From Phycisphaerales bacterium (lineage in GTDB: Bacteria; Planctomycetota; Phycisphaerae; Sedimentisphaerales; Anaerobacaceae), in the NCBI GenBank assembly GCA_003533825.1, contig DQCG01000336.1, positions 4,281-13,988 of the forward strand: DNA of 9,708 nucleotides, written 5' to 3'. Shown in pieces: positions 1 through 7,483 of the stretch (the stretch's first letter is position 1; each line of letters begins with the position of its first letter). A program made the translations under genes and the position numbers. Below the pieces are notes generated by a model that worked only from the letters and a program-made list of their open reading frames with translations, was not told the origin of the DNA and did not search any database.

Positions 1-10
1 GACTGCCGCT

Positions 11-203
11 TGAGGCTGCCACCCCTTTTCCATCTATACTATTTGGTGGCAGCCTCATCCCGATTGTCGTATATCGGGATGGGGATGGCTTTTCCCTGGC
101 TAAACAAGTACCCTGCTTTCGCAGGTGTAAACTTGTCCCCGCGAAAGCGGGGAGCGGGAATCCAGAATCGTTGGCATCCTGGATTCCGCATCAAGTGCGG
201 AAT
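11..203. repeat. Composite block of adjacent palindromes (dispersed intergenic repeat type)
   Basis: At least five inverted repeats follow one another. A 13-bp perfect pair lies at 11-23/45-57 (arm TGAGGCTGCCACC, 21-nt loop). A 9-bp pair is at 56-64/73-81 (CATCCCGAT). CCTGC-TTTC-GCAGG is at 112-125. CCCCGC-GAAA-GCGGGG is at 137-152. GAATCCAG/CTGGATTC is at 158-165/179-186, and it competes with ATTCCGCA-TCAAG-TGCGGAAT at 183-203. The right half resembles the 'ATTCCGC...GCGGAATGAC' class of dispersed palindromic elements known from many bacterial genomes. An open frame runs across the block (10-267) but its translation is just the repeat read through, so it is not called as a gene. Whether the block is one mobile unit or two abutting ones cannot be told from a single copy. 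Confidence 0.7.
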
Positions 204-843
204 GACAACCTTCCTAATCGAACTTGATAGGCTACTCGTTTATAATTCTTCCGTTTGGCTCGAGTAAAAGTTGCGAGAAAGGTCTCTTGAAAGGAGTGAA
301 AAATTAGATTCTTGTTTGCTCTGCAAGAGCTGTTATGAGTTTGGGAGGTGAATATGTGGGATTCGGGGCGATAATAACGGCCTTTTCATAAATCGTGCTT
401 ATCTTTTTTCTCGTGTACTAAATTATTCTCTTTAGTGTATTAAAATGGGAAGTATGGGTACTTTAGTCTTGACATTGGTAAGGAAAAATGATAAAATTGG
501 TAATATCTTATACAAGGAGTAGATATATCGTAGATACAAATGCCTTTATCAGATAAAAGACGTTAGGTTATCAAGAAGGGGTAGGATTAAGGGGATGCGG
601 GCTTTAACAGGATTGATAAGGAATTATAAAAAGTAAGGACATTAAATTGCCGAAAAGATAAAAGCCTGAGTATTGGCGTATAATTGAGGAAACCAGCCAC
701 AAGGAGGAAATCATAAATAAAATAACAAATACTGATTTATACGCTTTTCAAGGGTTTATTAGAGTTGTACGGCGAATTTAAATAACTATGAAAGAGCTGG
801 CATTTTCTTAATATGTTGTCTTGATTTATTGTGGAGGCTTCAA
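204..843. other. AT-rich intergenic / 5' leader region without a convincing gene
   Basis: No long open frame with coding character is present on either strand. Several Shine-Dalgarno-like strings occur without a usable ORF: GGGAGGTG before an ATG at 353 that opens only six codons, AAGGAG at 514-519, and AAGGAGG near 702-708 with no start at proper spacing. The stretch contains one strong promoter candidate (469-497), which would leave a leader of about 340 nt before the first operon gene. No known riboswitch consensus was recognised in it. It could be a structured leader, a decayed gene or plain spacer. Confidence 0.5.
469..497 (+). promoter_or_regulatory. Sigma70-type promoter candidate upstream of the secretin operon
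   Basis: TTGACA (469-474) is a perfect -35 box. It is followed by exactly 17 nt and TAAAAT (492-497), which matches the -10 consensus at five of six bases. A TG dinucleotide at 489-490 gives an extended -10 form. Transcription would begin near 504 and run toward the gene at 844. The surroundings are AT-rich, so chance matches are more likely than average, but consensus, spacing and orientation all fit. Confidence 0.5.
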
Positions 844-2622
844 ATGCGAAAAGGAGATATCAGAATGGATTCCTGTTTGGGTGGCAATGATATAGAGCAT
901 AGCAATGATAGTATGCCCGGCAAATCCGTTAAAAACCGTGTTTTTAACGGATCCGGACTGATTTGGATTATTGCGATTGGTTTTGCTCTGCTGCTGTCCA
1001 ACATGCCTGCATTTGGCCAATTCACGGTCCAGCCGATGAAATTGGAACTTGCAGTCACTCCCGGCAAGATAGTCAAATCGATCCTTCGTATTCAAAGCTT
1101 AGATCCCGACGAGACCCACACCATAACTATGTCGGTAGTCGAGTTGAGCCAGTTGGAAGATGGAGCGTGGAACATTATTGAACCTAATGAAATTAACGAT
1201 CCCTGCTCACCGAACTTTGGTTTTGATATATCAAGGCTGTCTTCGTGCAGCGACTGGATAAGCTTGAGTAAAAGCAGCTTCGCGTTAGACCCTCATGATG
1301 TAGTTCCTGTAGAGGTAAGTATCAGGGTTCGTCGTGGTATCCAGGGGTTCTTCGGTGCCGGGATACTCGCCACGTTAAGCCCAATACAAGGCGTGGGGGA
1401 CGTTTCTCTTGTCTTGCGATTTTTTGTTCCCGTTATCCTTGAGATTCAGAATCGGCCGCTTCGGCCCAATGTGCAAGCCACCGATATCGGTATGGAGTTC
1501 GTTGAGGGGACCGGACAATACAAGGCAAGATCGATGGTCTCAATGGATATTGAAAATAACGGTGGTACTTATTCCCGGGTGAAACCTGCTGTAAGAATCT
1601 GGTCTTTTTCTGATGGACACTGGCGGGTAATTACAACGACAGATATCCCGGATTGCGGAATCATCCCTGGGGCCAAATTGAAGTTAAAGGCGAACATACG
1701 TAAATCTCTTCCCAGTGGGAAATACAAAGTAGCCGGACTGCTCTTCGTTGACGGCAGGCGTAAAAAGAGGATTGAAAAAGAGATGGATTTTGCCGGTGAC
1801 CCGAGTATTGCCAATGTTGGGTCTGATGCTCCACTTGATCTGGATCCGACCGACGTTACCATAGATGGTTTACCGGGAGCTACACGCACGGCAACTTTAA
1901 AGGTCTATAACGCCTCGAAAGAGACCGTCAATGTCCGGGCGGCTCTGGGATTGTCGAATATCCTTCAAATCGCTACTTTAGATAATGTCAAGGGAGAAGA
2001 TTTGGACTGCACACAGTGGGTGAAGGTCATGCCTGAGCAATTCACTCTCCGTGGTGAGGGAGGCCTGCAAACCTTACGCGTTGTTGCTACGATGCCGAAG
2101 GATTTGCCCATGCCGTATCCCAGCTATTTCTCGCTTTTGGTCTTACATGCCACGTATCCAGACGGTCAGAATGCCGGGTATACAACTTCAAATATCTGCG
2201 TTCGAAACGCTGAGATTGATGCTCAACCTGCAGCCGCGGCAACAAAGTTAATCCCACAGGATTTGGGTGAGTCCAAGTATCTTGTCGTAGCCGGTTTCGG
2301 TAATTCCGGAATGGTCCACTTTGTCCCTATCAGGGTCAAAGCTGCACTTGTAATGCCTAATGGAATAAACAGAGTGAGCACATTCCTAAGCGGTAATCCA
2401 AATCTTATGCTGCCGTCTGAAGTAAGGGATTATTCAGGGATTTTGGATCTTACCTATGTCCCTGCCGATGTGTACCGTCTTGCGGCGGCTATAGAATATG
2501 CCCCGGGTGTATGGGAAGACAAACAGATGTCTGTACGAGTCTCTATCGAGGGAGATCAGAGAATCGTAGAAGTTATGGGAGTACAAGAAGAACTAACTAA
2601 TCTGGTAGAAGTGAGCTGGTAG
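844..2622 (+). CDS. Exported multi-domain beta-sandwich protein (PapD/COG3121-like flavour), first gene of secretin operon
   Basis: The 592-aa product has a long polar N-terminal stretch, a hydrophobic core at about residues 39-53 and a likely signal peptidase site after AFG58, so it should be exported. The mature part reads as four beta-rich domains, roughly 60-205, 207-318, 329-455 and 456-592. Domain 1 opens with a 'QPMKLELAVTPG' strand and contains C135-x-x-W138 followed by an F-x-L strand. Domain 3 repeats that pattern with C389-x-x-W392, which suggests an ancient duplication of a two-domain unit. The style resembles periplasmic chaperone-like or Ig-like proteins of fimbrial systems, but no P-pilus chaperone signature is certain. 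Start choice is open. ATG 844 has GGAGG six bases upstream; ATG 865 has AAGGAG eight bases upstream; a TTG at 829 is also in frame. The gene precedes a secretin gene on the same strand, suggesting a shared secretion or surface-assembly role. Confidence 0.8.
   Translation: MRKGDIRMDSCLGGNDIEHSNDSMPGKSVKNRVFNGSGLIWIIAIGFALLLSNMPAFGQFTVQPMKLELAVTPGKIVKSILRIQSLDPDETHTITMSVVELSQLEDGAWNIIEPNEINDPCSPNFGFDISRLSSCSDWISLSKSSFALDPHDVVPVEVSIRVRRGIQGFFGAGILATLSPIQGVGDVSLVLRFFVPVILEIQNRPLRPNVQATDIGMEFVEGTGQYKARSMVSMDIENNGGTYSRVKPAVRIWSFSDGHWRVITTTDIPDCGIIPGAKLKLKANIRKSLPSGKYKVAGLLFVDGRRKKRIEKEMDFAGDPSIANVGSDAPLDLDPTDVTIDGLPGATRTATLKVYNASKETVNVRAALGLSNILQIATLDNVKGEDLDCTQWVKVMPEQFTLRGEGGLQTLRVVATMPKDLPMPYPSYFSLLVLHATYPDGQNAGYTTSNICVRNAEIDAQPAAAATKLIPQDLGESKYLVVAGFGNSGMVHFVPIRVKAALVMPNGINRVSTFLSGNPNLMLPSEVRDYSGILDLTYVPADVYRLAAAIEYAPGVWEDKQMSVRVSIEGDQRIVEVMGVQEELTNLVEVSW
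925..951. repeat. Perfect 27-bp palindrome inside the signal-peptide coding region
   Basis: The arms TCCGTTAAAAAC (925-936) and GTTTTTAACGGA (940-951) are exact reverse complements around a three-base loop (CGT). The element is 27 bp, exactly nine codons, and sits in the positively charged part just before the hydrophobic core of the exported protein, encoding residues around KNRVF. In RNA it would form a stable 12-bp hairpin about 80 nt downstream of the start codon. The right arm is not followed by a T-run, so a classic terminator is unlikely. Confidence 0.85.
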
Positions 2623-2629
2623 AGGTGAA

Positions 2630-2740
2630 ATGGTAATAAACCTGCAAACAGATTTTTTGCTAAAGAAAGAAGCTCAATTGCCGATACAAGGCAACAGAGC
2701 TGTAAGAATGCCAGTTAATGGCGAGAGAAAGGGACGTTGA
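2630..2740 (+). CDS. Possible 36-codon small ORF filling the gap before the secretin gene
   Basis: An ATG at 2630 follows the previous stop codon (2620-2622) by seven bases and has a GAGGTGA string (2622-2628) that can pair with the 16S tail, although the spacing is short. The frame stays open for 36 codons and stops with TGA at 2738-2740, only three bases before the secretin ATG. The peptide begins MVINLQTDFLLKK and is basic toward its end, with no recognised domain. It could be a real small protein, a translational coupler for the secretin, or chance: an open run of this length is not rare. Confidence 0.25.
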   Translation: MVINLQTDFLLKKEAQLPIQGNRAVRMPVNGERKGR

Positions 2741-2743
2741 CTT

Positions 2744-5700
2744 ATGGCGAGGAAAAAAATCCGTAGAATATTATCGGGCGGTGCGATAGTCCTTTTTGTC
2801 GTTCTGTTCTGCGTTCTGGACATTAATGTCCAGGCATTCGAGGCAGTCAAAGTAACTTATACTATCTCCGGTTCTGCCGGGGCAAGTGGTGTAACGATGA
2901 AAGGTCTGCCGGGTGCTCCTGTTGTAACCGATCAGAACGGCTTTTACAATGCGGTTGTTGATTGGGACTGGAAGGGGACTGTTACGCCTGTGCTGGAGGG
3001 GTATGAGTTCACACCGGCGAGTAAGCCCTATTCCAAAGTGGCCGGTGATATGAGTAATGAGGATTACATCCCGACACCGATTACCTATACTATTTCCGGT
3101 AAGGTCAATATGGAGGGCGTGGAAATGAATGGTCTGCCGGGTAATCCTATCACCGGCAGCGACGGCACTTATAGCGCTATCGTAGAGTACGGCTGGCAGA
3201 GCACTGTTACACCGATTAAAGAAGGCTACGAATTCAAACCGTCTAACAGAGGATACCCTCCGGTCAAGAGCAACCTGACGAACCACGACTATACGGCAGA
3301 ACCCCTGAAGTTGCTCATTGCCGGTTCGGTCGGAGTCGAAGGCGTCACTCTGGACGGCCTGCCGGGTAATATCGTATCCGGGTCGGGCGGTATTTACACT
3401 GTCAAAGTTGAATATGGCTGGAGCGGAACGGTTACTCCGAAGAAAGAGGGTTACGAGTTCAGCCCGGTTTATACGGATTATCCCAACATTATCGAGACTC
3501 AGTCTAATCAGGATTATCTTTCGACAGAGTTGACCTATGTGATTTCCGGCACGGCCGGTATGTCAGGTGTCCAAATGAAGGGCCTGCCGGGCAATCCTAC
3601 TACTGATGAGAACGGCTATTATACTGCTACTGTTGAATATGGATTCAGCAAGACGGTTGAACCGGTTATGGCCGGTTACACGTTTATACCGGCCAGCAAG
3701 ATCTACACTAAAGTTAATAGTGACCGGCTAAATGAGAATTACAGTGCGTCAATGATTACTTTAACTATCTCCGGATCGACGAGAATGGAGGGTGTACAAC
3801 TGAACGGCCTGCCGGGCAATCCTATTACCGGCAAGGATGGTACTTATAGCGTTACCGTCGACTATGGCTGGAGCGATACGGTTACGCCGATGAAAGATGG
3901 TTACACTTTCGTACCCGAAAGCAAACCGTATATCCCCGTTACCCAGGACATGAAGAATCAGAACTACACCGCCAAACCGATTACCTATACTATTTCCGGT
4001 TCTACTACGGTGCCGGGCGTGGCAATGAAAGGTCTGCCGGGTAGAGCTATTGTCAGCGGTCCATCAGGAACTTACAGCGCTACCGTTGATTACGGCTGGA
4101 GCGGCACAATTATACCGACGAAAAATGGCTACGATTTCGACCCATCCAATCAGACATACAGCAGCATTTTAGGTGACCAGGTTAATCAGAACTATACGGC
4201 GACAATACAAAAGCGTACTATCTCCGGCACAATACTCTCTGAAAAGGGTCAGCCCGTGGCCGATGTGTCTTTAACGGTCGAAGGTGGCGGTTCTGCTATG
4301 ACCAACACCAGCGGCGAGTTTGAACTTTTGGTCGATCACGGCTGGCGCGGCAGGATCACGCCGGCAAGGGAAGGCTATACTTTTAATCCGACGAGCAGGC
4401 CATACTCCCTTGTAACCATCGATCAGACGCGGCAGAACTTCACTGCGATCGTACAAAAGTTTACAATCACGGATTTTGTTATTATTGGCAATGTACCTAT
4501 TCCGGGTGTGGTAATCACGGCACGTGATGCCGAAGCCATAGTTAGCACCGGTACGACGGATGCCAAGGGCAAGTTCGTTGTCACAGTGCCCTATGGCTGG
4601 ACAGGTGAGATCATCCCGACAAAGGAAGGTCTTCAGTTCAATCCACCCAGCCAGACCTACACGAACGTTACCGGGAAATATCTGCGAGGTGAACTCGAAT
4701 TGGTTAGAGCTGCACCGCCTGTTCCGACGCCAACACCGGCCGTGACGACGCCAACACCGGCCGTGACAACGCCAACGCCGGCCGTGACGACGCCAACGCC
4801 AACCGTGACGACGCCAACACCTACTGAGGTTGAGGAACCGAAGACGCCGTTGCAACAGGATATAGATAGGATACAATCACAACTGGACAAACTATTGAAG
4901 CAGCGGACTGGAGTAGGAGCAACTCCAACTGCCCCGGGGACAGAAGAACTAACCGGACCTGGCGGAACGATTATTTCCAATACCTTTGTCGATAACGATC
5001 TTGTCATGGAAGTGCTGCCGGCTCTTGCAACTCAGGCTGGTATTTCCATCATTCCCGATGCGACTGTCGGAGGGATGATAACCTGCGAACTCGTAGATGT
5101 ACCTCTCGACACGGCGCTTGAGATAGTTCTGGCCGGTACTCCTTATGTTGTTAAGAAGACACCCTATTATTACCTGGTTTGCTCCGGTGGCGTGCAAGAC
5201 GAGATGTTCCCGTTCGTTAGCGAAACACGCCGTCTGAGAATGAACTACATCACGTCCGAGGCTGCGGTAGGGCTTCTTGCCGTTCCTTTCAGGGAATATG
5301 CCCAGTCCGAAATCGGCCCCACCGGAACCGACACCTATACGGTGGTGGTTACCGCGCCGACCGCTATGATGAATCGTATCGTCTCAGACCTGGAGCAAAT
5401 TGACCGTCCGCTCTCTCAGATTCTGCTGGATGCGCGCATTGTCGTCATGGAAAAGGGCGACTTGCTGAACCTGGGCGTCGAGTGGGGTTGGCCAAAGATT
5501 CAGGCCGGGTTGTTCTCGTCGGACCATTTCGGGAGAGGGGAAGAAACGGCCGATTTCGGCGGCGAAAGTCCATGGGGTATCCAGATAGGATATACACCCG
5601 ATGGACTATTCACCAGTTCGCTGGAATTAACGCTGAACCTTCTCGCTCAGAACGGCGAAGCGACCATACTGACCAAGCCCCAGGTGCTGGCAAAGGATGG

Positions 5701-6277
5701 CAAGGAGTCGAAAATCGAAGTCACGACCGAGGAGTACTATATGCTGACCGCGCCGGATTTCGCCGGCAGTTTCTACTCGCGTACCGAGCTGCAGGAAATT
5801 AAGTCCGGAACCTTGTTGAGAATTACACCCCACCTCGGGGATAATAATGATATTACACTGCAAATATTCGTTGAGGTCAGTGACAGTATCCCGCGCGGCA
5901 GAGGAAGCGATCTTCCCGTTGTCACCCGGCGAACAGCCGAAAATAATGTAACGATCAAAGACGGCGGAACGGTTGCTCTGGCCGGCCTGACGGAGAATCG
6001 AACTCGTACAGACCTGAGACGGACTCCGGGTCTCAGCAAGCTCCCGCTGATCGGTGGACTATTTAAAAATAATAACAACGAGAGTTCCACACGAGAACTT
6101 GCTGTATTCGTCACGGCACGTTTGGTATCAAATACAGGACAAACAACCGAATATGTAGAGCAGCCTGCAATTACTACTCCAACTACTACGAGATCTCGAA
6201 TTCCGGCTCCGATTCAACAACAACCGGCGAGAGAGAGTTTTAGGGATAGACTTCGAGAAAGTTTGTCACGTCGATAA
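2744..6277 (+). CDS. Secretin (type II/III secretion or type IV pilus family) with eight N-terminal beta-repeats
   Basis: The protein has 1177 aa, against roughly 600-750 for ordinary secretins. Residues 1-31 form a signal peptide (basic MARKKIRR, hydrophobic core, cleavage after VQA). Residues 38-656 are eight repeats of 75-85 aa with a shared core of GLPG, 'YGWSGTVTP', 'GYxFxP' and a closing NQNYTA, resembling carboxypeptidase-regulatory-like beta domains. Residues 661-694 are a Pro/Thr linker and 702-720 a short amphipathic helix. About 751-815 looks like a short secretin N-terminal (STN/N0-type) domain and 828-890 an N1-like domain. About 890-1130 is the secretin core, with 'GTLLRITPHL' near 1022-1031 and the family motif TPGLSKLPLIGGLF at 1094-1107. 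A polar tail follows. AAAGGGA nine bases before ATG 2744 supports the start. Family knowledge places the multimer in the outer membrane with its N terminus in the periplasm, so the repeats should be periplasmic (inference). The cognate ATPase and pseudopilins are not in this window. Confidence 0.92.
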   Translation: MARKKIRRILSGGAIVLFVVLFCVLDINVQAFEAVKVTYTISGSAGASGVTMKGLPGAPVVTDQNGFYNAVVDWDWKGTVTPVLEGYEFTPASKPYSKVAGDMSNEDYIPTPITYTISGKVNMEGVEMNGLPGNPITGSDGTYSAIVEYGWQSTVTPIKEGYEFKPSNRGYPPVKSNLTNHDYTAEPLKLLIAGSVGVEGVTLDGLPGNIVSGSGGIYTVKVEYGWSGTVTPKKEGYEFSPVYTDYPNIIETQSNQDYLSTELTYVISGTAGMSGVQMKGLPGNPTTDENGYYTATVEYGFSKTVEPVMAGYTFIPASKIYTKVNSDRLNENYSASMITLTISGSTRMEGVQLNGLPGNPITGKDGTYSVTVDYGWSDTVTPMKDGYTFVPESKPYIPVTQDMKNQNYTAKPITYTISGSTTVPGVAMKGLPGRAIVSGPSGTYSATVDYGWSGTIIPTKNGYDFDPSNQTYSSILGDQVNQNYTATIQKRTISGTILSEKGQPVADVSLTVEGGGSAMTNTSGEFELLVDHGWRGRITPAREGYTFNPTSRPYSLVTIDQTRQNFTAIVQKFTITDFVIIGNVPIPGVVITARDAEAIVSTGTTDAKGKFVVTVPYGWTGEIIPTKEGLQFNPPSQTYTNVTGKYLRGELELVRAAPPVPTPTPAVTTPTPAVTTPTPAVTTPTPTVTTPTPTEVEEPKTPLQQDIDRIQSQLDKLLKQRTGVGATPTAPGTEELTGPGGTIISNTFVDNDLVMEVLPALATQAGISIIPDATVGGMITCELVDVPLDTALEIVLAGTPYVVKKTPYYYLVCSGGVQDEMFPFVSETRRLRMNYITSEAAVGLLAVPFREYAQSEIGPTGTDTYTVVVTAPTAMMNRIVSDLEQIDRPLSQILLDARIVVMEKGDLLNLGVEWGWPKIQAGLFSSDHFGRGEETADFGGESPWGIQIGYTPDGLFTSSLELTLNLLAQNGEATILTKPQVLAKDGKESKIEVTTEEYYMLTAPDFAGSFYSRTELQEIKSGTLLRITPHLGDNNDITLQIFVEVSDSIPRGRGSDLPVVTRRTAENNVTIKDGGTVALAGLTENRTRTDLRRTPGLSKLPLIGGLFKNNNNESSTRELAVFVTARLVSNTGQTTEYVEQPAITTPTTTRSRIPAPIQQQPARESFRDRLRESLSRR
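2855..4711 (+). repeat. Eight-copy ~225-bp coding repeat array in the secretin gene
   Basis: Unit starts are at 2855, 3083, 3308, 3533, 3758, 3983, 4211 and 4457. Units 2-5 are exactly 225 bp; units 1 and 6 are 228 bp; units 7 and 8 are longer (246 and 255 bp) and diverged, looking more like the general family. Units 1-6 all keep a GLPG turn encoded by near-identical DNA. A 24-bp stretch at 3077-3100 is identical to 3977-4000, exactly 900 bp (four units) away, which points to duplication or gene conversion rather than protein-level conservation alone. Confidence 0.9.
4727..4825 (+). repeat. 21-bp tandem repeat encoding a Pro/Thr linker
   Basis: Four full and one partial 21-bp units encode TPTPAVT-type repeats between the beta-repeat array and the secretin part. 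Differences between units are mostly at third codon positions. Extended Pro/Thr linkers act as spacers between folded domains. Copy number may vary between strains, as is usual for such short tandem arrays. Confidence 0.85.
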
Positions 6278-6311
6278 CTATAAGAAACATTGTAAGATGG
6301 AGACATAAGCT

Positions 6312-6704
6312 GTGAAGCCAATCAGATATAACTCAAGACGCAGCGGTGTAGCGATTATGTTAACACTGCTGGTGCTTCTGGCTTTGGCCTTAGTTGGTTG
6401 TTCTCGCGGTACTACAGGGATTCAGGTTATACCCATGAGCAACCGCAGCGTACTTGAACTAAGCCCGGATGACGTTGTAGAGATTATGCGGCGGGCAGGC
6501 TTTTCAGACAGGCAGGTTCTGGAATACGGAACGGACCTGCGCAACGGACTGACAGAGTCAGGAGCAGTACAAATCAAGATAGGCAAGAAGGTGGAAGCTG
6601 TTTTCGCCGTCAATCTCAAGGAAGGTAATTGTGTGTATATCAGTACCCGCCTGAGAGGCAGTTTCATTTACGATGTGGACTCAGGCTGGATTGGTGGTGG
6701 ATAA
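6312..6704 (+). CDS. Small lipoprotein, candidate partner of the secretin
   Basis: The 130-aa product starts at GTG 6312; an in-frame TAA at 6306 excludes a longer start, and GGAG (6299-6302) sits nine bases upstream. Residues 1-29 are a lipoprotein signal: basic MKPIRYNSRR, a leucine-rich core and the lipobox LVGC with the acylated Cys at position 30. The mature protein of about 100 aa has a short helical stretch (SPDDVVEIMRRAG, near 50-62) followed by apparent beta strands. It lies 34 bp after the secretin stop on the same strand, so it is very probably cotranscribed. Small lipoproteins beside secretin genes are often pilotins or assembly factors. That role is inferred from position and size; no similarity to known pilotins was recognised. 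Confidence 0.8.
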   Translation: MKPIRYNSRRSGVAIMLTLLVLLALALVGCSRGTTGIQVIPMSNRSVLELSPDDVVEIMRRAGFSDRQVLEYGTDLRNGLTESGAVQIKIGKKVEAVFAVNLKEGNCVYISTRLRGSFIYDVDSGWIGGG

Positions 6705-6819
6705 CCTTTCATTTACAGGCCGCAAATGAGCGGCGTTCGACGTCCTTGAGGTATATGTAACGTAGCAGCACTTCCGCCGCTCTTGCTGGATTTACTTCCT
6801 TTCAAACGTCCCGTTTAGG

Positions 6820-6850
6820 GCCATTTTACGTATAAAAATGGCTTTGTTTG
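6820..6850 (+). terminator. Possible Rho-independent terminator after the lipoprotein gene
   Basis: GCCATTTT (6820-6827) and AAAATGGC (6835-6842) pair across a seven-base loop and are followed directly by the T-rich run TTTGTTT. The stem is AT-rich, the T-run is interrupted by G, and it lies about 115 bp beyond the stop codon, so the call is tentative. Confidence 0.3.
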
Positions 6851-6935
6851 GCTTTGCTTTCCTTGACTCCAATCGTACTGAATTTTCTCGTTATCCCTTG
6901 TCTAATATATGTTTACATTCATTTAGTCCTCCCAA

Positions 6936-7021
6936 AAATTGGCTTTGTTTTTTCAACTTCCGTTGACGCAATACGCAGCACGCGGTACGCAGAACGAGAC
7001 AAATTGGCTTTGTTTTTTCAA
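6936..7021. repeat. Pair of identical T-rich 21-mers, 65 bp apart
   Basis: Positions 6936-6956 and 7001-7021 are identical and contain the core TTGGCTTTGTTTTTTCAA. Shorter relatives (TGGCTTTG) occur at 6839-6846 and 6850-6857. The DNA between the two copies is an ACGCA-type degenerate repeat. No protein explains the identity. Confidence 0.75.
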
Positions 7022-7241
7022 GTTAACCACGAATTCACACGAATAAACACCGAGAAATAATCAATAACCGTGGATATCGCGGCATAAGTTTCGCTGATTT
7101 ACCTTATGAGATAACGGTTTTATCCCCTAAGGGACAAGCTATCTCACGGGGTGAACGCAGAAAAAAGAAAAAATCGTAAATTTATGCCATAGGTATCGCA
7201 AATCGAAAATCATAAATCCCAAAGTTTCCTTTATCATTAAT

Positions 7242-7389
7242 CAATAGTCAATTGTCATTAGTCAATTAGTTAGGTATTATACTAAATTCAGCCCCGAAAA
7301 TCAACCATAATCTCAAAAAAATCTCCAATACTCGCCGCTCTTCTATCTGCCACAGAGCAATAGTCAATAGTAAATAGACAATAGTCAAT
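7242..7389. repeat. Three copies of CAATAGTCAAT
   Basis: Exact copies lie at 7242-7252, 7358-7368 and 7379-7389, with variants such as CATTAGTCAAT between them. They form an AT-rich, partly self-complementary intergenic repeat patch. No function can be assigned from the sequence. Confidence 0.6.
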
Positions 7390-7425
7390 GCCGTAAGGCG
7401 TGCTGTGGATAATCAACTTAAATTA

Positions 7426-7483
7426 GACAGGATTAACATGGGGAAAAAAAGATAAAATCTGTGTAAATCCTGTAAATCCCGTC
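7426..7483. repeat. Dispersed-type inverted repeat (ACAGGATT / AATCCTGT)
   Basis: ACAGGATT at 7427-7434 is the reverse complement of AATCCTGT at 7466-7473, and the right side continues with a second, slightly changed unit (AAATCCCGTC). Such ACAGGATT pairs are a common intergenic repeat type in several bacterial phyla. Copies elsewhere in this genome are expected but cannot be seen here. Confidence 0.45.

Noticed and set aside
10..267. 85-codon open frame on the plus strand
   Set aside because: It runs through the palindromic repeat block and its translation is the usual read-through of such repeats, with no ribosome site.
2855..4711. Regular ~225-bp repeats considered as a CRISPR or non-coding satellite
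   Set aside because: The units are far too long for CRISPR, and variation keeps the reading frame and a beta-domain pattern.
4271..5007. Minus-strand frames with Val/Gly or Arg/His repeats
   Set aside because: They are antisense readings of the Pro/Thr linker within the clearly coding secretin gene.
6719..6734. GCCGC-AAATGA-GCGGC hairpin after the lipoprotein stop as a terminator
   Set aside because: The stem is only five bases long and no T-run follows.
6848..7060. 70-codon open frame with a hydrophobic start
   Set aside because: Its hydrophobicity comes from T-rich repeat DNA; it contains the duplicated 21-mer and has no ribosome site.
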